From Prochlorococcus sp. AG-388-A01 (lineage in GTDB: Bacteria > Cyanobacteriota > Cyanobacteriia > PCC-6307 > Cyanobiaceae), in NCBI GenBank assembly GCA_003279945.1, contig QCGK01000001.1, positions 302,211 to 366,210 of the forward strand: a DNA stretch of 64,000 nucleotides, written 5' to 3'. Shown here piece after piece: positions 19,010 to 27,385 of this stretch. The translations under genes and the position numbers were made by a program. Under the pieces are notes generated by a model. That model had not been told where the DNA came from. It worked only from the letters and a program-made list of their open reading frames with translations, and made no database searches. Each line of letters starts with the position of its first letter. Position 1 is the stretch's first letter.

Positions 19010-19275
19010 TAAATGTCCAATTGGACTAGGTGATCTCAACCGATGTTTCGGACAGCGGTTCGATTCCGCTCAACTCCACTATTTGGGGTTGTAATGGTTT
19101 CGACGGGGCATAAGGAAGGTGACTGAAGCCGGCTCGGTTAGAGCAAAAAACACAAACGCTAACAAAATCGTTAGTTTCTCCCGTCAAACAGCACCAGTTG
19201 CTGCTTGATCCTAAAGGAGATGGGGTCATATCAGCCTTATCAACCAAATGATACGCGGAGTCTGGAAGGACTCCA
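19010..19275 (+). ncRNA. ssrA: Permuted two-piece tmRNA
   Basis: Rescues stalled ribosomes. The gene is circularly permuted: the acceptor piece comes first, with T arm AGCGG-TTCGATT-CCGCT (19054-19070), 3' acceptor strand CAACTCC (19071-19077) and discriminator A. After a 6-base spacer (19079-19084) comes the 5' acceptor strand GGGGTTG (19085-19091), which pairs with CAACTCC. The tag frame runs from 19158 to the stop at 19206-19208 and reads ANKIVSFSRQTAPVAA. Two-piece tmRNA is established for this cyanobacterial group. The 5' end of the acceptor piece is uncertain. Confidence 0.93.
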
Positions 19276-19282
19276 CTTTTTT
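19257..19282 (+). terminator. Intrinsic terminator of tmRNA
   Basis: Perfect stem GGAGTC (19257-19262) with GACTCC (19269-19274), loop TGGAAG, followed by ACTTTTTT. It directly follows the tmRNA coding piece, and part of the stem may remain in the mature RNA. Confidence 0.8.
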
Positions 19283-19436
19283 AAATAACTAAGAAGTTGT
19301 AGTAGATAATTTGTTAGCGTGTAAATATTGCTGCAATTGGCTGTATTAAAAAAAAAATTTTTAATTTTATAAGTATAAATACTGAGAAGATAAGTTTTAA
19401 ATTAATTTATCTTATTAAAAACTCCAATCTTACAAA

Positions 19437-19574
19437 ATGGAACCTAATAAAAAACTAAACGATTTGATAATAAATCTCAAACCTAAAGTTATTAGATTCA
19501 CTGGCGAAAAATTTCCTACTGAACTATGGGATAATGGTAGTGAAATAAAAAAAAATAAGAAAATATCTACCTAA
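19437..19574 (+). CDS. Small hypothetical protein (45 aa)
   Basis: Reading frame of 45 codons from ATG to TAA in the gap between tmRNA and a convergent aldo/keto reductase. The product is basic and Lys/Asn-rich, with a central VIRFTGEKFPTELWDNGSE that looks like ordinary protein rather than random AT-rich translation. No membrane helix and no recognised family. Small genes of this kind are common in Prochlorococcus, but coding status is not certain. Confidence 0.5.
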   Translation: MEPNKKLNDLIINLKPKVIRFTGEKFPTELWDNGSEIKKNKKIST

Positions 19575-19582
19575 AAATTTAA

Positions 19583-20611
19583 TTAAATACTTGAAAAAGG
19601 ATTTTTGGGCATTTTTTTTAAACAATTTTTTGAAATTTCCTGAAGTAATTTAAATTCATTTTGATTTAAATTCCATTTGAATACATTTGATACATCTATA
19701 ACTTGAGATTTTTTTCGCATTCCAACGAGCGGAATAGCTCCTTGATAACAACACCAATTAATTGCTACTTGAGCTTGGGACACTGATCTTTGATTTGCAA
19801 TTCTTTTAAGACACCTCCGCAATTCATATGTTGGTTTTTTATAGTTTTCAAATAAAGCATTACGAATAAAACTTTTTTCCTTATTTTCTTCTTTATCTGG
19901 ATCAATACAAAGTATTCCAAATGACAAAGGACTATAAGCAAAGAAATCAATATTATTTTCTTCGCAAATTTTTTTTACTTGATATTGTTTGTTTAAATCG
20001 GGAGCAAGCAAAGAAAACTGTATCTGAACACTTTTTAGTCTTTGATCTCTTTTTGCCAAGAAATTAATTAATTTCTTCAACCTTTGAGGCCCTATATTTG
20101 ATAAGCCAATTTGAAAATCAAAGCCTTGATCTTTTAAATCGCAAAGATTATTCAACAGACCTAATTCCTGCCAAGGATTGTATTTTGCAGTTGACCAATG
20201 CAATTGCACTATGTCTAATTTATTATTTAGCCTTTCTAAACTTTTTAAAAAAGGTTTATTAAACCCTCTATCCCCAATTCTCCAAGGATAAGGTGCGAGT
20301 TTGGTCGCAATTTGAATTCTATTTTTTTTTGCAAAAGGAGTATCTACTAAAAACTTGCCTATCAATAATTCACTTCTACCCCTAAGATTCCCCGTACCGT
20401 ACGAATCAGCAGTATCAATTAAATCAAAACCTCTTTTCAGAGCTTCATTATATGTCTCACGTAAATCATCGTCATTTGCAGATTTATAATTCCAAAAAAT
20501 CTTATTCCCCCAGGACCAAGTACCTAGTCCAATTCTTTTTTTCACAAGCCTATTTAAATAAAGCACTTTAATAAGGTTATCTAAAATATTGAACAGTTTG
20601 AAATATTTCAA
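19583..20611 (-). CDS. Aldo/keto reductase
   Basis: NAD(P)H-dependent oxidoreductase of 342 residues with a TIM-barrel. The catalytic tetrad is visible: D66 and Y71 in DTADSYG, K104 in IATKLAPY and H138 in VQLHWS. A late SQVAINWCCYQGAIPLVGMRK matches the cofactor-binding end of the barrel. The substrate is unknown; the family reduces aldehydes and ketones. The first 25 residues extend before the conserved RIGLGTWSWG start, so the true start may be a little further in. Confidence 0.9.
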   Translation of the reverse strand: MKYFKLFNILDNLIKVLYLNRLVKKRIGLGTWSWGNKIFWNYKSANDDDLRETYNEALKRGFDLIDTADSYGTGNLRGRSELLIGKFLVDTPFAKKNRIQIATKLAPYPWRIGDRGFNKPFLKSLERLNNKLDIVQLHWSTAKYNPWQELGLLNNLCDLKDQGFDFQIGLSNIGPQRLKKLINFLAKRDQRLKSVQIQFSLLAPDLNKQYQVKKICEENNIDFFAYSPLSFGILCIDPDKEENKEKSFIRNALFENYKKPTYELRRCLKRIANQRSVSQAQVAINWCCYQGAIPLVGMRKKSQVIDVSNVFKWNLNQNEFKLLQEISKNCLKKMPKNPFSSI

Positions 20612-20698
20612 AAAAAATAAGTTTTAAAGCATTAAAAATCAATTTCTCTTGACATTAAGAGATTATTCTCCAAAGTAAGAGAAATAAAAATAAAAAAA

Positions 20699-21370
20699 TT
20701 GTTCATTACCGTTTGCGGACAAAAAGGAGGTGTGGCCAAGACCTGCACAAGTATTCACCTTGCTAGTGTTTGGCATTCTGAAGGAAAAAAAGTATGCATA
20801 GTAGATGCTGACAAAAATAGATCTGCATTAGCATACTCTTTAAGAGGTAATCTTCCATTTCCAGTTTTCCCAGTCAGTTCAGCTGCTAAAGCATCAAGAT
20901 CATCAGAAATCGTAATAACTGATGGACAAGCTAGCAGTGATCAAGAAGAACTTAAACACTTAGCATATGGTTCAGATTTAGTTATCTTACCTACCACTGC
21001 AAAGGCAAGATCCGTAGAGTTAACTGTTGAATTAGCTAATTTATTAAGCAACTTAAAAGTTCACCATGCAGTAATGATAGTAAAAGTTGATTTTAGACAG
21101 CAAAAAGCAGCGCAACAAGCCAAAGCAGCTCTAGAGAAATTTGGTTTATATGTTTTTGATACCTTTATACCCCTACTTTCAGCGTTCGACAAAGCAGAAG
21201 CCTCTGGTAATGCTGTATTTGACGCTGTAGATGATTTGGGCAGATCAGATCCTCGTCGAATGGCGGGCTGGTCTGCTTATTGTTCAATTGCCTCACAAAT
21301 TCCATGCCTGATTTCGAAGCCCTCATCCGACACCAACAACTTAAACAACCAACAGCCAATCAGCGCTTAA
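20699..21370 (+). CDS. ParA/MinD-family ATPase (orphan)
   Basis: P-loop ATPase of 223 residues with the deviant Walker A GQKGGVAKTCT (K9 and K14). VCIVDADKN and the later VITDGQAS and LVILPTTAKARSVE regions follow the ParA pattern. Family members position DNA or protein cargo by ATP-driven dimerisation on nucleoid or membrane. No ParB or centromere-like repeats are adjacent, so the cargo is unknown. The start is TTG; no ATG lies near it. The C-terminal end overlaps the next gene by 67 bases. Confidence 0.88.
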   Translation: MFITVCGQKGGVAKTCTSIHLASVWHSEGKKVCIVDADKNRSALAYSLRGNLPFPVFPVSSAAKASRSSEIVITDGQASSDQEELKHLAYGSDLVILPTTAKARSVELTVELANLLSNLKVHHAVMIVKVDFRQQKAAQQAKAALEKFGLYVFDTFIPLLSAFDKAEASGNAVFDAVDDLGRSDPRRMAGWSAYCSIASQIPCLISKPSSDTNNLNNQQPISA

Positions 21371-21546
21371 AAGTAGTTGATAATCCTATTTTTGATGAAG
21401 AAAAAAACGAAGAACCAATAATTACAAAATCTGGATTATTAATAAATTTTTTTGGAGGTTTTATAGGTTCTGTAATTGGAACTTTAACAATATTGTTCCT
21501 TTATATAAATGAATATCTACCAATAGATTTACTAAAACTCAAGTAG
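21304..21546 (+). CDS. Small membrane protein overlapping the ParA gene
   Basis: About 80 residues from ATG at 21304 (MPDFEALIRHQQLKQ), overlapping parA by 67 bases in another frame. A polar N-terminal part is followed by one hydrophobic helix rich in glycine (INFFGGFIGSVIGTLTILFLYI) and a short tail. The overlap implies translational coupling. It could be a membrane partner for the ATPase, which is inference from position only. A longer frame from 21280 is open but less likely. Confidence 0.7.
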   Translation: MPDFEALIRHQQLKQPTANQRLKVVDNPIFDEEKNEEPIITKSGLLINFFGGFIGSVIGTLTILFLYINEYLPIDLLKLK

Positions 21547-21616
21547 TATATTCTATATTGATAAAAATATATGGAGTAAAAGTTAGTTATATCAATTAAT
21601 CTCAAGGATTAAGTTG

Positions 21617-21754
21617 ATGCCATATTGGTGTCATAAACCTTTTCAAGGTCTTCGAAAATATTGCTATCACTATACGAGTATCATAAAAAATGTAATAAGT
21701 TGGAAGACTTGGAATCAATTAAAAATTTCTAGAACTAAAAATAGTCGTAAATAA
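21617..21754 (+). CDS. Possible small hypothetical protein (45 aa)
   Basis: ATG-to-TAA frame of 45 codons in the 219-base gap before the secreted repeat protein. The product is basic and rich in Tyr, Trp, His and Lys (MPYWCHKPFQGLRKYCYHY at the start). It has no recognised domain. A weak AAGG lies 10 or so bases upstream. Treat as tentative. Confidence 0.35.
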   Translation: MPYWCHKPFQGLRKYCYHYTSIIKNVISWKTWNQLKISRTKNSRK

Positions 21755-21765
21755 CTTTTATTATC

Positions 21766-22029
21766 ATGCAAACATTTAAAATTCTGCTAACTTCAAGTAT
21801 TTCAATTTTAGGACTTTTAACACTTTCTTCCCCTGCGCAAGCGGGATATAGGTGTTCTACTAATTCTTGGGGAACAACTACTTGTTCAGGATCAATTAAT
21901 GGGCAGAGTGTTTATTCAAGAACTTCCACTAATTCTTGGGGAACATCTACTACTACTGGAAGTATTGGAGGAAAATCTTTTTATCAGAGGTGTTCTACTA
22001 ATTCTTGGGGAACAACTACTTGCTATTAA
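21766..22029 (+). CDS. Secreted repeat protein (STNSWGT repeats)
   Basis: Protein of 87 residues. Residues 1-26 are a clear Sec signal peptide (hydrophobic core, AQA cleavage site). The mature part is an exact 23-residue period: STNSWGT starts at 31, 54 and 77, with Thr, Ser, Gly and paired Cys (C30, C40, C76, C86). The first and third repeats are identical at DNA level over more than 30 bases. No known domain was recognised. It is probably periplasmic or surface-exposed, with possible disulfides. Confidence 0.8.
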   Translation: MQTFKILLTSSISILGLLTLSSPAQAGYRCSTNSWGTTTCSGSINGQSVYSRTSTNSWGTSTTTGSIGGKSFYQRCSTNSWGTTTCY

Positions 22030-22201
22030 TTTTAAAAGATAATTAATTTCTTGATTTAATAATGTCATTAAAGTAATTATTATTAATCCAAATTTTTAAA
22101 AATCTTCATTTGAAATAATTTTATTTAGAAATCTACTGTCATATACATGTCATAAAGTTTTTATTATCTCTGTAATCTATTGCCCTGCAGTCGATTTAGA
22201 C

Positions 22202-23440
22202 TTATGTAGTATATTCGCTATTTATTTCAACATACTTTTTAGAAAGATCGCATCCCCAAGCTGTGCCTTTTGATTCGCCAGAATTTAGATTAATCATAAT
22301 TTGTACAATATCATCAACTAAATATTTACCTTTCATTTTAGACCTAATATAGTCTGTAACTTTTTGAGAATCATATTTATTTAACTTGCCCTTTTCCAAA
22401 ATCTTATCGCTACCTATATATAAATCTAAGTCATTTAGATTGAATTTAACGCCAGAATTCCCTGCAGCAGAAATGATTCTTCCCCAATTAGGATCACAGC
22501 CATGTATAGCAGTTTTTACCAACACAGAATTGCATATAGATTTAGCAACCATAATTGCATCATCAGTATTTTTTGCTCCTTGAACTAAAACTTCTAATAA
22601 ACAATTTGCCCCCTCTCCATCCCTCGCGATACTTTTTGCCAAATTTTGACATACAATATCAATTCCTTTTTGGATGACTGGCAAAAACATTTTATCAATT
22701 TTATTTCCTGCATTTATGCCAACAAAAGAATCGTTTGTGCTTGTCTCTCCATCAACTGTTATTGCATTAAAAGATTTTTTAGAAGCAATAGAAATCATTT
22801 TGTCCCATTCTTCTTTCTCAATACCCACATCACAAGTTAAGAAAGCAAGCATTGTAGCCATATTGGGATAAATCATTCCTGATCCTTTTGCAAATCCTGC
22901 TATTTTTATCTTTCTACCTTGAATTGTCGTCTCTATTAAAACTGTTTTCAAAGTCAAATCAGTAGTTAAAATTGCTTGTGCTGCATTTTGAAAGTTATTA
23001 ACTGTTAAATCACTAACTAAATTCGGTAAATTTTTTACTAAATCGTTTATTTCTATTGGAACACCAATTACACCAGTTGAACACATTAAAACTTCTTCAT
23101 CTTTTATTCCTAAAAGTTCTGCAATCTTTGCTGTAGCAATTTGAAAATGTTGCAATCCAAGATTTCCTGTACATGCGTTTGCTTGACCAGAATTAATTAG
23201 TATTGCTCGTACAAAACCTGAAGATTTTTTAATCCTTTCTTCACAAATATCTACACAAGAAGCTCGAACTATTGATTGAGTAAACATCCCACTAAAAATG
23301 CTTCCTTCTGGAGCAAATATAAGTGCTAAATCTTTTTTATTAGAAGCTTTTAATCCAGCCGATATTCCAGCAAAAAGAAATCCTTTAGGTGTTTCATTAC
23401 CTTCATCAACAAATGACCAAGTGAAATCAGACTGGCTCAA
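22202..23440 (-). CDS. argJ: Bifunctional ornithine acetyltransferase/glutamate N-acetyltransferase
   Basis: Recycles the acetyl group between N-acetylornithine and glutamate in arginine synthesis. The self-cleavage site lies in KGSGMIYPNMATMLAFLTCD, where processing before the Thr of MAT gives alpha and beta chains. Other family signatures are INSGQANACTG and HGCDPNWGRIISAAGNSG. Length 412 is normal. argH lies at the far end of the window. Confidence 0.96.
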   Translation of the reverse strand: MSQSDFTWSFVDEGNETPKGFLFAGISAGLKASNKKDLALIFAPEGSIFSGMFTQSIVRASCVDICEERIKKSSGFVRAILINSGQANACTGNLGLQHFQIATAKIAELLGIKDEEVLMCSTGVIGVPIEINDLVKNLPNLVSDLTVNNFQNAAQAILTTDLTLKTVLIETTIQGRKIKIAGFAKGSGMIYPNMATMLAFLTCDVGIEKEEWDKMISIASKKSFNAITVDGETSTNDSFVGINAGNKIDKMFLPVIQKGIDIVCQNLAKSIARDGEGANCLLEVLVQGAKNTDDAIMVAKSICNSVLVKTAIHGCDPNWGRIISAAGNSGVKFNLNDLDLYIGSDKILEKGKLNKYDSQKVTDYIRSKMKGKYLVDDIVQIMINLNSGESKGTAWGCDLSKKYVEINSEYTT

Positions 23441-23517
23441 TCTTTTTTTATATTTTTAATTCATACTAACTTCTCTTGAATCCTAAAGAAACAGATAATT
23501 AGATTATTATTAAATAT

Positions 23518-24135
23518 ATGGATATTCTTCATAAATTAAAAAATAACCAAAGAAGAATTGGTTTAACTGGAGGAATTGCCAGTGGGAAATCAACCATAAC
23601 AAATTTCATTAGAAAACATAAAAACATTCCAATATTAGATGCAGATAATTTATCAAGAGAATTAATCAAACCAAACACTTATGGATATAAAAAAATTTTA
23701 GGTTATTTTGGAAATCAAATAATTGATAATAAGAACAATCAAAAAAACGAAATAAACAGAAAAATTTTAAGAAACATTATTTTTAAACATTCAGAAAGTA
23801 AAGAATGGATTGAAAAACTGCTTCACCCCTTAATTAAAGAAAAAATGATAAAAGAATGCAGTAAATACAAAGATAATCAAACTATAGTATTGGTTATTCC
23901 ATTATTATTTGAAGCAAAATTTGAAGATGTATGCACTGAAATATGGTTAGTTAAATGTCCTCGAGAACTACAAAAAAAAAGACTTATCTTACGAGATAAA
24001 ATTAGCGAAAAAGAAGCATATGAAGCAATAAATCTTCAATTAAGTTTTGAAGAAAAAAGAAAACTCTCAGATATTATTTTAGATAATTCAGATGACCAAA
24101 ATAAATGGATCAAAACAATTAGCGAACTTCTTTGA
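23518..24135 (+). CDS. coaE: Dephospho-CoA kinase
   Basis: Last step of coenzyme A synthesis: ATP-dependent phosphorylation of the ribose 3' hydroxyl. The P-loop is GGIASGKST (about 19-27), followed by ILDADNLSREL, the acceptor-binding motif. The LLHPLIKEKM and VLVIPLLFEAKFE regions match the family CoA-binding domain. Length 205 is typical. It is divergent from argJ and convergent with gatB with only 4 bases between. Confidence 0.94.
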   Translation: MDILHKLKNNQRRIGLTGGIASGKSTITNFIRKHKNIPILDADNLSRELIKPNTYGYKKILGYFGNQIIDNKNNQKNEINRKILRNIIFKHSESKEWIEKLLHPLIKEKMIKECSKYKDNQTIVLVIPLLFEAKFEDVCTEIWLVKCPRELQKKRLILRDKISEKEAYEAINLQLSFEEKRKLSDIILDNSDDQNKWIKTISELL

Positions 24136-24139
24136 AGAT

Positions 24140-25612
24140 TTAGATATTCAACTTTTCTCTAAGAAGTTTATTTGCAAGTTTAGGGTCAGCTTTACCTTTG
24201 GTTCTTTTCATAAGTTGACCAACAAAAAAACCAAGTAATTTAGTTTTACCATTCCTAAATGCTTGAACTTCATTTGGATGTTCAGTTATGAGTTCATTAA
24301 TTATTGGTAAAATACTTGAAGAATCAGATATCATAGCCAATCCTTTTTCATCAACTAATTTTTTCGGAGAAATATTTTTTTGAATTAGTTCTGGTAAAAT
24401 TTCTTTTGCAATTTTTCCACTAATAATATTTTTTGAAATCATATTAATCATTTCAGCTAGATTATCAGGAGTAAGCATTAATTCAGTAAAACTAAGTTTG
24501 TTTGCTTTTAAATAACCCACAATATCACTCGTTACCCAATTTGAAGCTAGTTTGGCATCAGCACCCTTAGCTACTGTTTCTTCAAAGAAGTTTGCCATGT
24601 TAATTTCATCAGAAATTACCCTTGCATCATATCCAGATAAGCCAAATTCACTAACATATTTCTTTCTTTTCTTTGAAGGTAATTCTGGTAGTTCTTTAAA
24701 CCATATTTCTTTTTGAGCTTTTGTTATTTCAATTGGTCCTAAGTCAGGATCAGGAAAATATCTATAGTCACTACTACCTTCTTTTAGTCTCATACTTTTT
24801 GTTAATTGCTTAGCTTCATCCCATAATCTTGTTTCTTGGAAAATTTCTCCCCCATTTTCATAAACTTCTATTTGTCTGTCAATTTCATAATCGCAAGCCT
24901 TTTGAATTGCAGAAAATGAATTCATATTTTTAATTTCTACTTTGGTACCAAAAGGGGCATTAGGTCCTTTTCTAACAGAAATATTGACATCACATCTTAA
25001 TGAACCCTCCTGCATATTTCCATCTGATACGCCTAGATATCTAACTGTTCTTCGAATCTCTGAAGCATATTCAGATGCCTCCTTACCTGTTCTAATATCT
25101 GGTTTACTTACAATTTCACAAAGTGCTATTCCAGCACGATTATAATCAACTAAGGAATACTTAGAGCCAGCTAATCTGTCACTGCCCGAATGAACTAATT
25201 TACCTGCATCTTCTTCCATATGTAGCCTTTCTATACCAATTTTCTTAAAATAAGGTTCTTTACCCTTTTCTATTATTTCGACTTCTAACCATCCATTTTC
25301 AGCTAATGGCTCGTCAAATTGTGAAATTTGATAATTTTTGGGCAGATCTGGATAAAAATATTGTTTTCTATCAAATTTACAATGTTCTGCAACCTTTAAA
25401 TTTAATGCTAGAGAAGTTTTCACAGCGTACTCCAGAACGGTCTCATTCAAAACTGGAAGAGTACCTGGCAAACCGCAAACTACAGGATCAATATGAGTGT
25501 TAGGTTCATCACCAAAAGCTGTTGATGCAGATGTAAATATTTTACTTTTCGTATTAAGCTGTACATGGGTTTCCAAACCAATAACAGCTTCCCAAGATTC
25601 AAAATTGTTCAT
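24140..25612 (-). CDS. gatB: Aspartyl/glutamyl-tRNA amidotransferase subunit B
   Basis: Subunit of GatCAB that turns Glu-tRNA(Gln) and/or Asp-tRNA(Asn) into the amide forms. It begins WEAVIGLETHVQLNTKSKIF, has YSLVDYNRAGIALCEIVSKPD and the MQEGSLRCDVN motif, and ends with the YqeY-like tail (GQLMKRTKGKADPKLANKLL). The frame is open to 25699, but the first 29 residues of that form are hydrophobic and match nothing, so I use the ATG at 25612 (490 residues), which leaves 78 bases to the divergent thiO. Confidence 0.95.
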   Translation of the reverse strand: MNNFESWEAVIGLETHVQLNTKSKIFTSASTAFGDEPNTHIDPVVCGLPGTLPVLNETVLEYAVKTSLALNLKVAEHCKFDRKQYFYPDLPKNYQISQFDEPLAENGWLEVEIIEKGKEPYFKKIGIERLHMEEDAGKLVHSGSDRLAGSKYSLVDYNRAGIALCEIVSKPDIRTGKEASEYASEIRRTVRYLGVSDGNMQEGSLRCDVNISVRKGPNAPFGTKVEIKNMNSFSAIQKACDYEIDRQIEVYENGGEIFQETRLWDEAKQLTKSMRLKEGSSDYRYFPDPDLGPIEITKAQKEIWFKELPELPSKKRKKYVSEFGLSGYDARVISDEINMANFFEETVAKGADAKLASNWVTSDIVGYLKANKLSFTELMLTPDNLAEMINMISKNIISGKIAKEILPELIQKNISPKKLVDEKGLAMISDSSSILPIINELITEHPNEVQAFRNGKTKLLGFFVGQLMKRTKGKADPKLANKLLREKLNI

Positions 25613-25690
25613 TATTAAAAGTTTCTTAATTAATAATATTGGATATAAGGTAAAAGAGGACCAAAAACTAGTAAAAATATTAAATATTAA

Positions 25691-26800
25691 ATGACTCAAG
25701 AAACAAAAAATTCAATTTTAATTATTGGTGGTGGATTAATAGGTTTATCTATTGCTTATGAATTTGCTAGAAATAATTTTCAAGTTTTAGTTTTAAGCAA
25801 AAACAGAAATGAATCAGCTGGATTTGTTGCGGCAGGAATGTTAGCTAGTCATGCTGAAGGGCTCAAAGATGAATTACTAAAATTTGGACAAGAGAGTCAA
25901 AGTCTAATACCAAAATGGATAAAAAGTATAGAACAAGATAGTAGTATTAAATGCGGATTAAAAAAATGCGGAATAGTAGTTCCTTTCAGGAATAAAGAAG
26001 ATCTTGAAGAATTTCCTACTTATAAATATGGAAGGTATTTAAATCAAGAAGATCTTCAAGCAGAAATTAATGGAATAAATTCTATTTGGAAACACGGTTT
26101 ACTTTTTGAACAGGATGGTCAGATAGATAATCGAAGAAGATTAATGCGTGCACTCGAGAGGGCATGCTCCTTGCATGGAGTGAAATTTCAAGAAGGATCA
26201 GAAGTACAAGATTTGATAATAGAAAAAAACAAAATTACTGGTGCAACAGTTTTGTGTGCTACGGGAGGACTGAAAAAAATTTATTGTGAAAAAGCAATTC
26301 TATGCAGTGGTGCTTGGAGTAAAAAAATATTCAACAAGATTCCTGTTTTTCCTGTAAAGGGACAAATGCTTTCAATACAAGGTCCAACAAATTTTTTGAA
26401 AAGAGTGATTTTTGGACCAACAACCTATCTAGTGCCGCGTGAAGATGGACTGATTGTCGTTGGAGCAACAGTTGAAAAAGGTTCAAAATTTAATCCCGGG
26501 AATACGCCTAATGGTATCAATCAACTGCAAGAAGGAATTAGGTCTCTATTACCTGAAGCAATTAATTGGCCACAAATGGAACATTGGTGGGGATTTAGAC
26601 CTTCCACACCAGATCTTCAACCAATACTTGGGGAATCTAAAATTGAAAACTTTTTTTTAGCTACGGGTCATTATAGAAATGGGGTTTTATTTTCTGCAAT
26701 AACAAGTGATCTTCTTTTTAAATTAGTTCAGAATAAAAGCCTAAAAAAAATAGAAAAAAGATTTTTAGAAAAATTCAGTGTAGATAGATTTGAGATTTAA
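25691..26800 (+). CDS. thiO: FAD-dependent glycine oxidase ThiO
   Basis: Amine oxidase of 369 residues that oxidises glycine to iminoglycine for the thiamine thiazole. The dinucleotide-binding motif IIGGGLIGLSIAYE is at the N-terminus; ESAGFVAAGMLASHAEG and the C-terminal HYRNGVLFSAITSDL are typical of ThiO-like DAO family members. A general D-amino acid oxidase-type activity is the alternative. thiL further along the window (53.5 kb) supports a thiamine pathway. Confidence 0.88.
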   Translation: MTQETKNSILIIGGGLIGLSIAYEFARNNFQVLVLSKNRNESAGFVAAGMLASHAEGLKDELLKFGQESQSLIPKWIKSIEQDSSIKCGLKKCGIVVPFRNKEDLEEFPTYKYGRYLNQEDLQAEINGINSIWKHGLLFEQDGQIDNRRRLMRALERACSLHGVKFQEGSEVQDLIIEKNKITGATVLCATGGLKKIYCEKAILCSGAWSKKIFNKIPVFPVKGQMLSIQGPTNFLKRVIFGPTTYLVPREDGLIVVGATVEKGSKFNPGNTPNGINQLQEGIRSLLPEAINWPQMEHWWGFRPSTPDLQPILGESKIENFFLATGHYRNGVLFSAITSDLLFKLVQNKSLKKIEKRFLEKFSVDRFEI

Positions 26801-26803
26801 ATT

Positions 26804-27262
26804 TTAATTTTCAGATCGCCATTTCGAATCAGAAGTTTCCCACTCACATAATTCCTCTTTGTTAAACCATAGATTAATTTCAAATTCTGCTGTATCTTCT
26901 CCATCAGAACCATGAATTATATTCCTCCCAATATCAATAGCTAGATCACCTCTAATTGTTCCAGGCTCTGATTCAAGAGGTTTTGTTGCGCCTATTAATT
27001 TCCTAGCACTTAAAATAACTCCTTCGCCTTCCCAGACCATTGCAACAACAGGACCACTTGAAATAAAGTTTACTAAATCACGAAAAAATGGCCTTTCTCT
27101 ATGTACTCCATAATGATTTTGAGCAAGATTTTTTGATGGGATTAATTGCTTTAAACCAACCAATTTAAATCCTTTTTTTTCAAATCTGCCGATGATCTCA
27201 GCAATATATCCTCTTTGAACTCCATCAGGTTTAATTGCAATAAACGTTCTCTCTTTGGTCAT
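26804..27262 (-). CDS. ndk: Nucleoside diphosphate kinase
   Basis: Transfers phosphate from ATP to nucleoside diphosphates through a phosphohistidine. The active-site His is in NIIHGSD; the conserved N-terminus ([15 protein letters not shown]) and the [21 protein letters not shown]pn-loop region are present. Length 152 is standard. It ends 4 bases from the thiO stop. Confidence 0.97.
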   Translation of the reverse strand: MTKERTFIAIKPDGVQRGYIAEIIGRFEKKGFKLVGLKQLIPSKNLAQNHYGVHRERPFFRDLVNFISSGPVVAMVWEGEGVILSARKLIGATKPLESEPGTIRGDLAIDIGRNIIHGSDGEDTAEFEINLWFNKEELCEWETSDSKWRSEN

Positions 27263-27385
27263 TTAATTAATAATCACTCTATGTATATTCAGCTTTTGGG
27301 TGGTAACTTGGCAAGTAATCATTAAAATAAAAGATATTGTTTTAAATTTTTTTCAAAAACATTTCTTAAATTACTAATACAAAAA

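Noticed and set aside
19026..19247. Minus-strand frame of 73 codons through the tmRNA
   Set aside because: It lies entirely within the tmRNA gene read backwards; no independent evidence.
25613..25699. 29-residue N-terminal extension of GatB
   Set aside because: Hydrophobic, matches nothing in GatB and overlaps the divergent thiO start.
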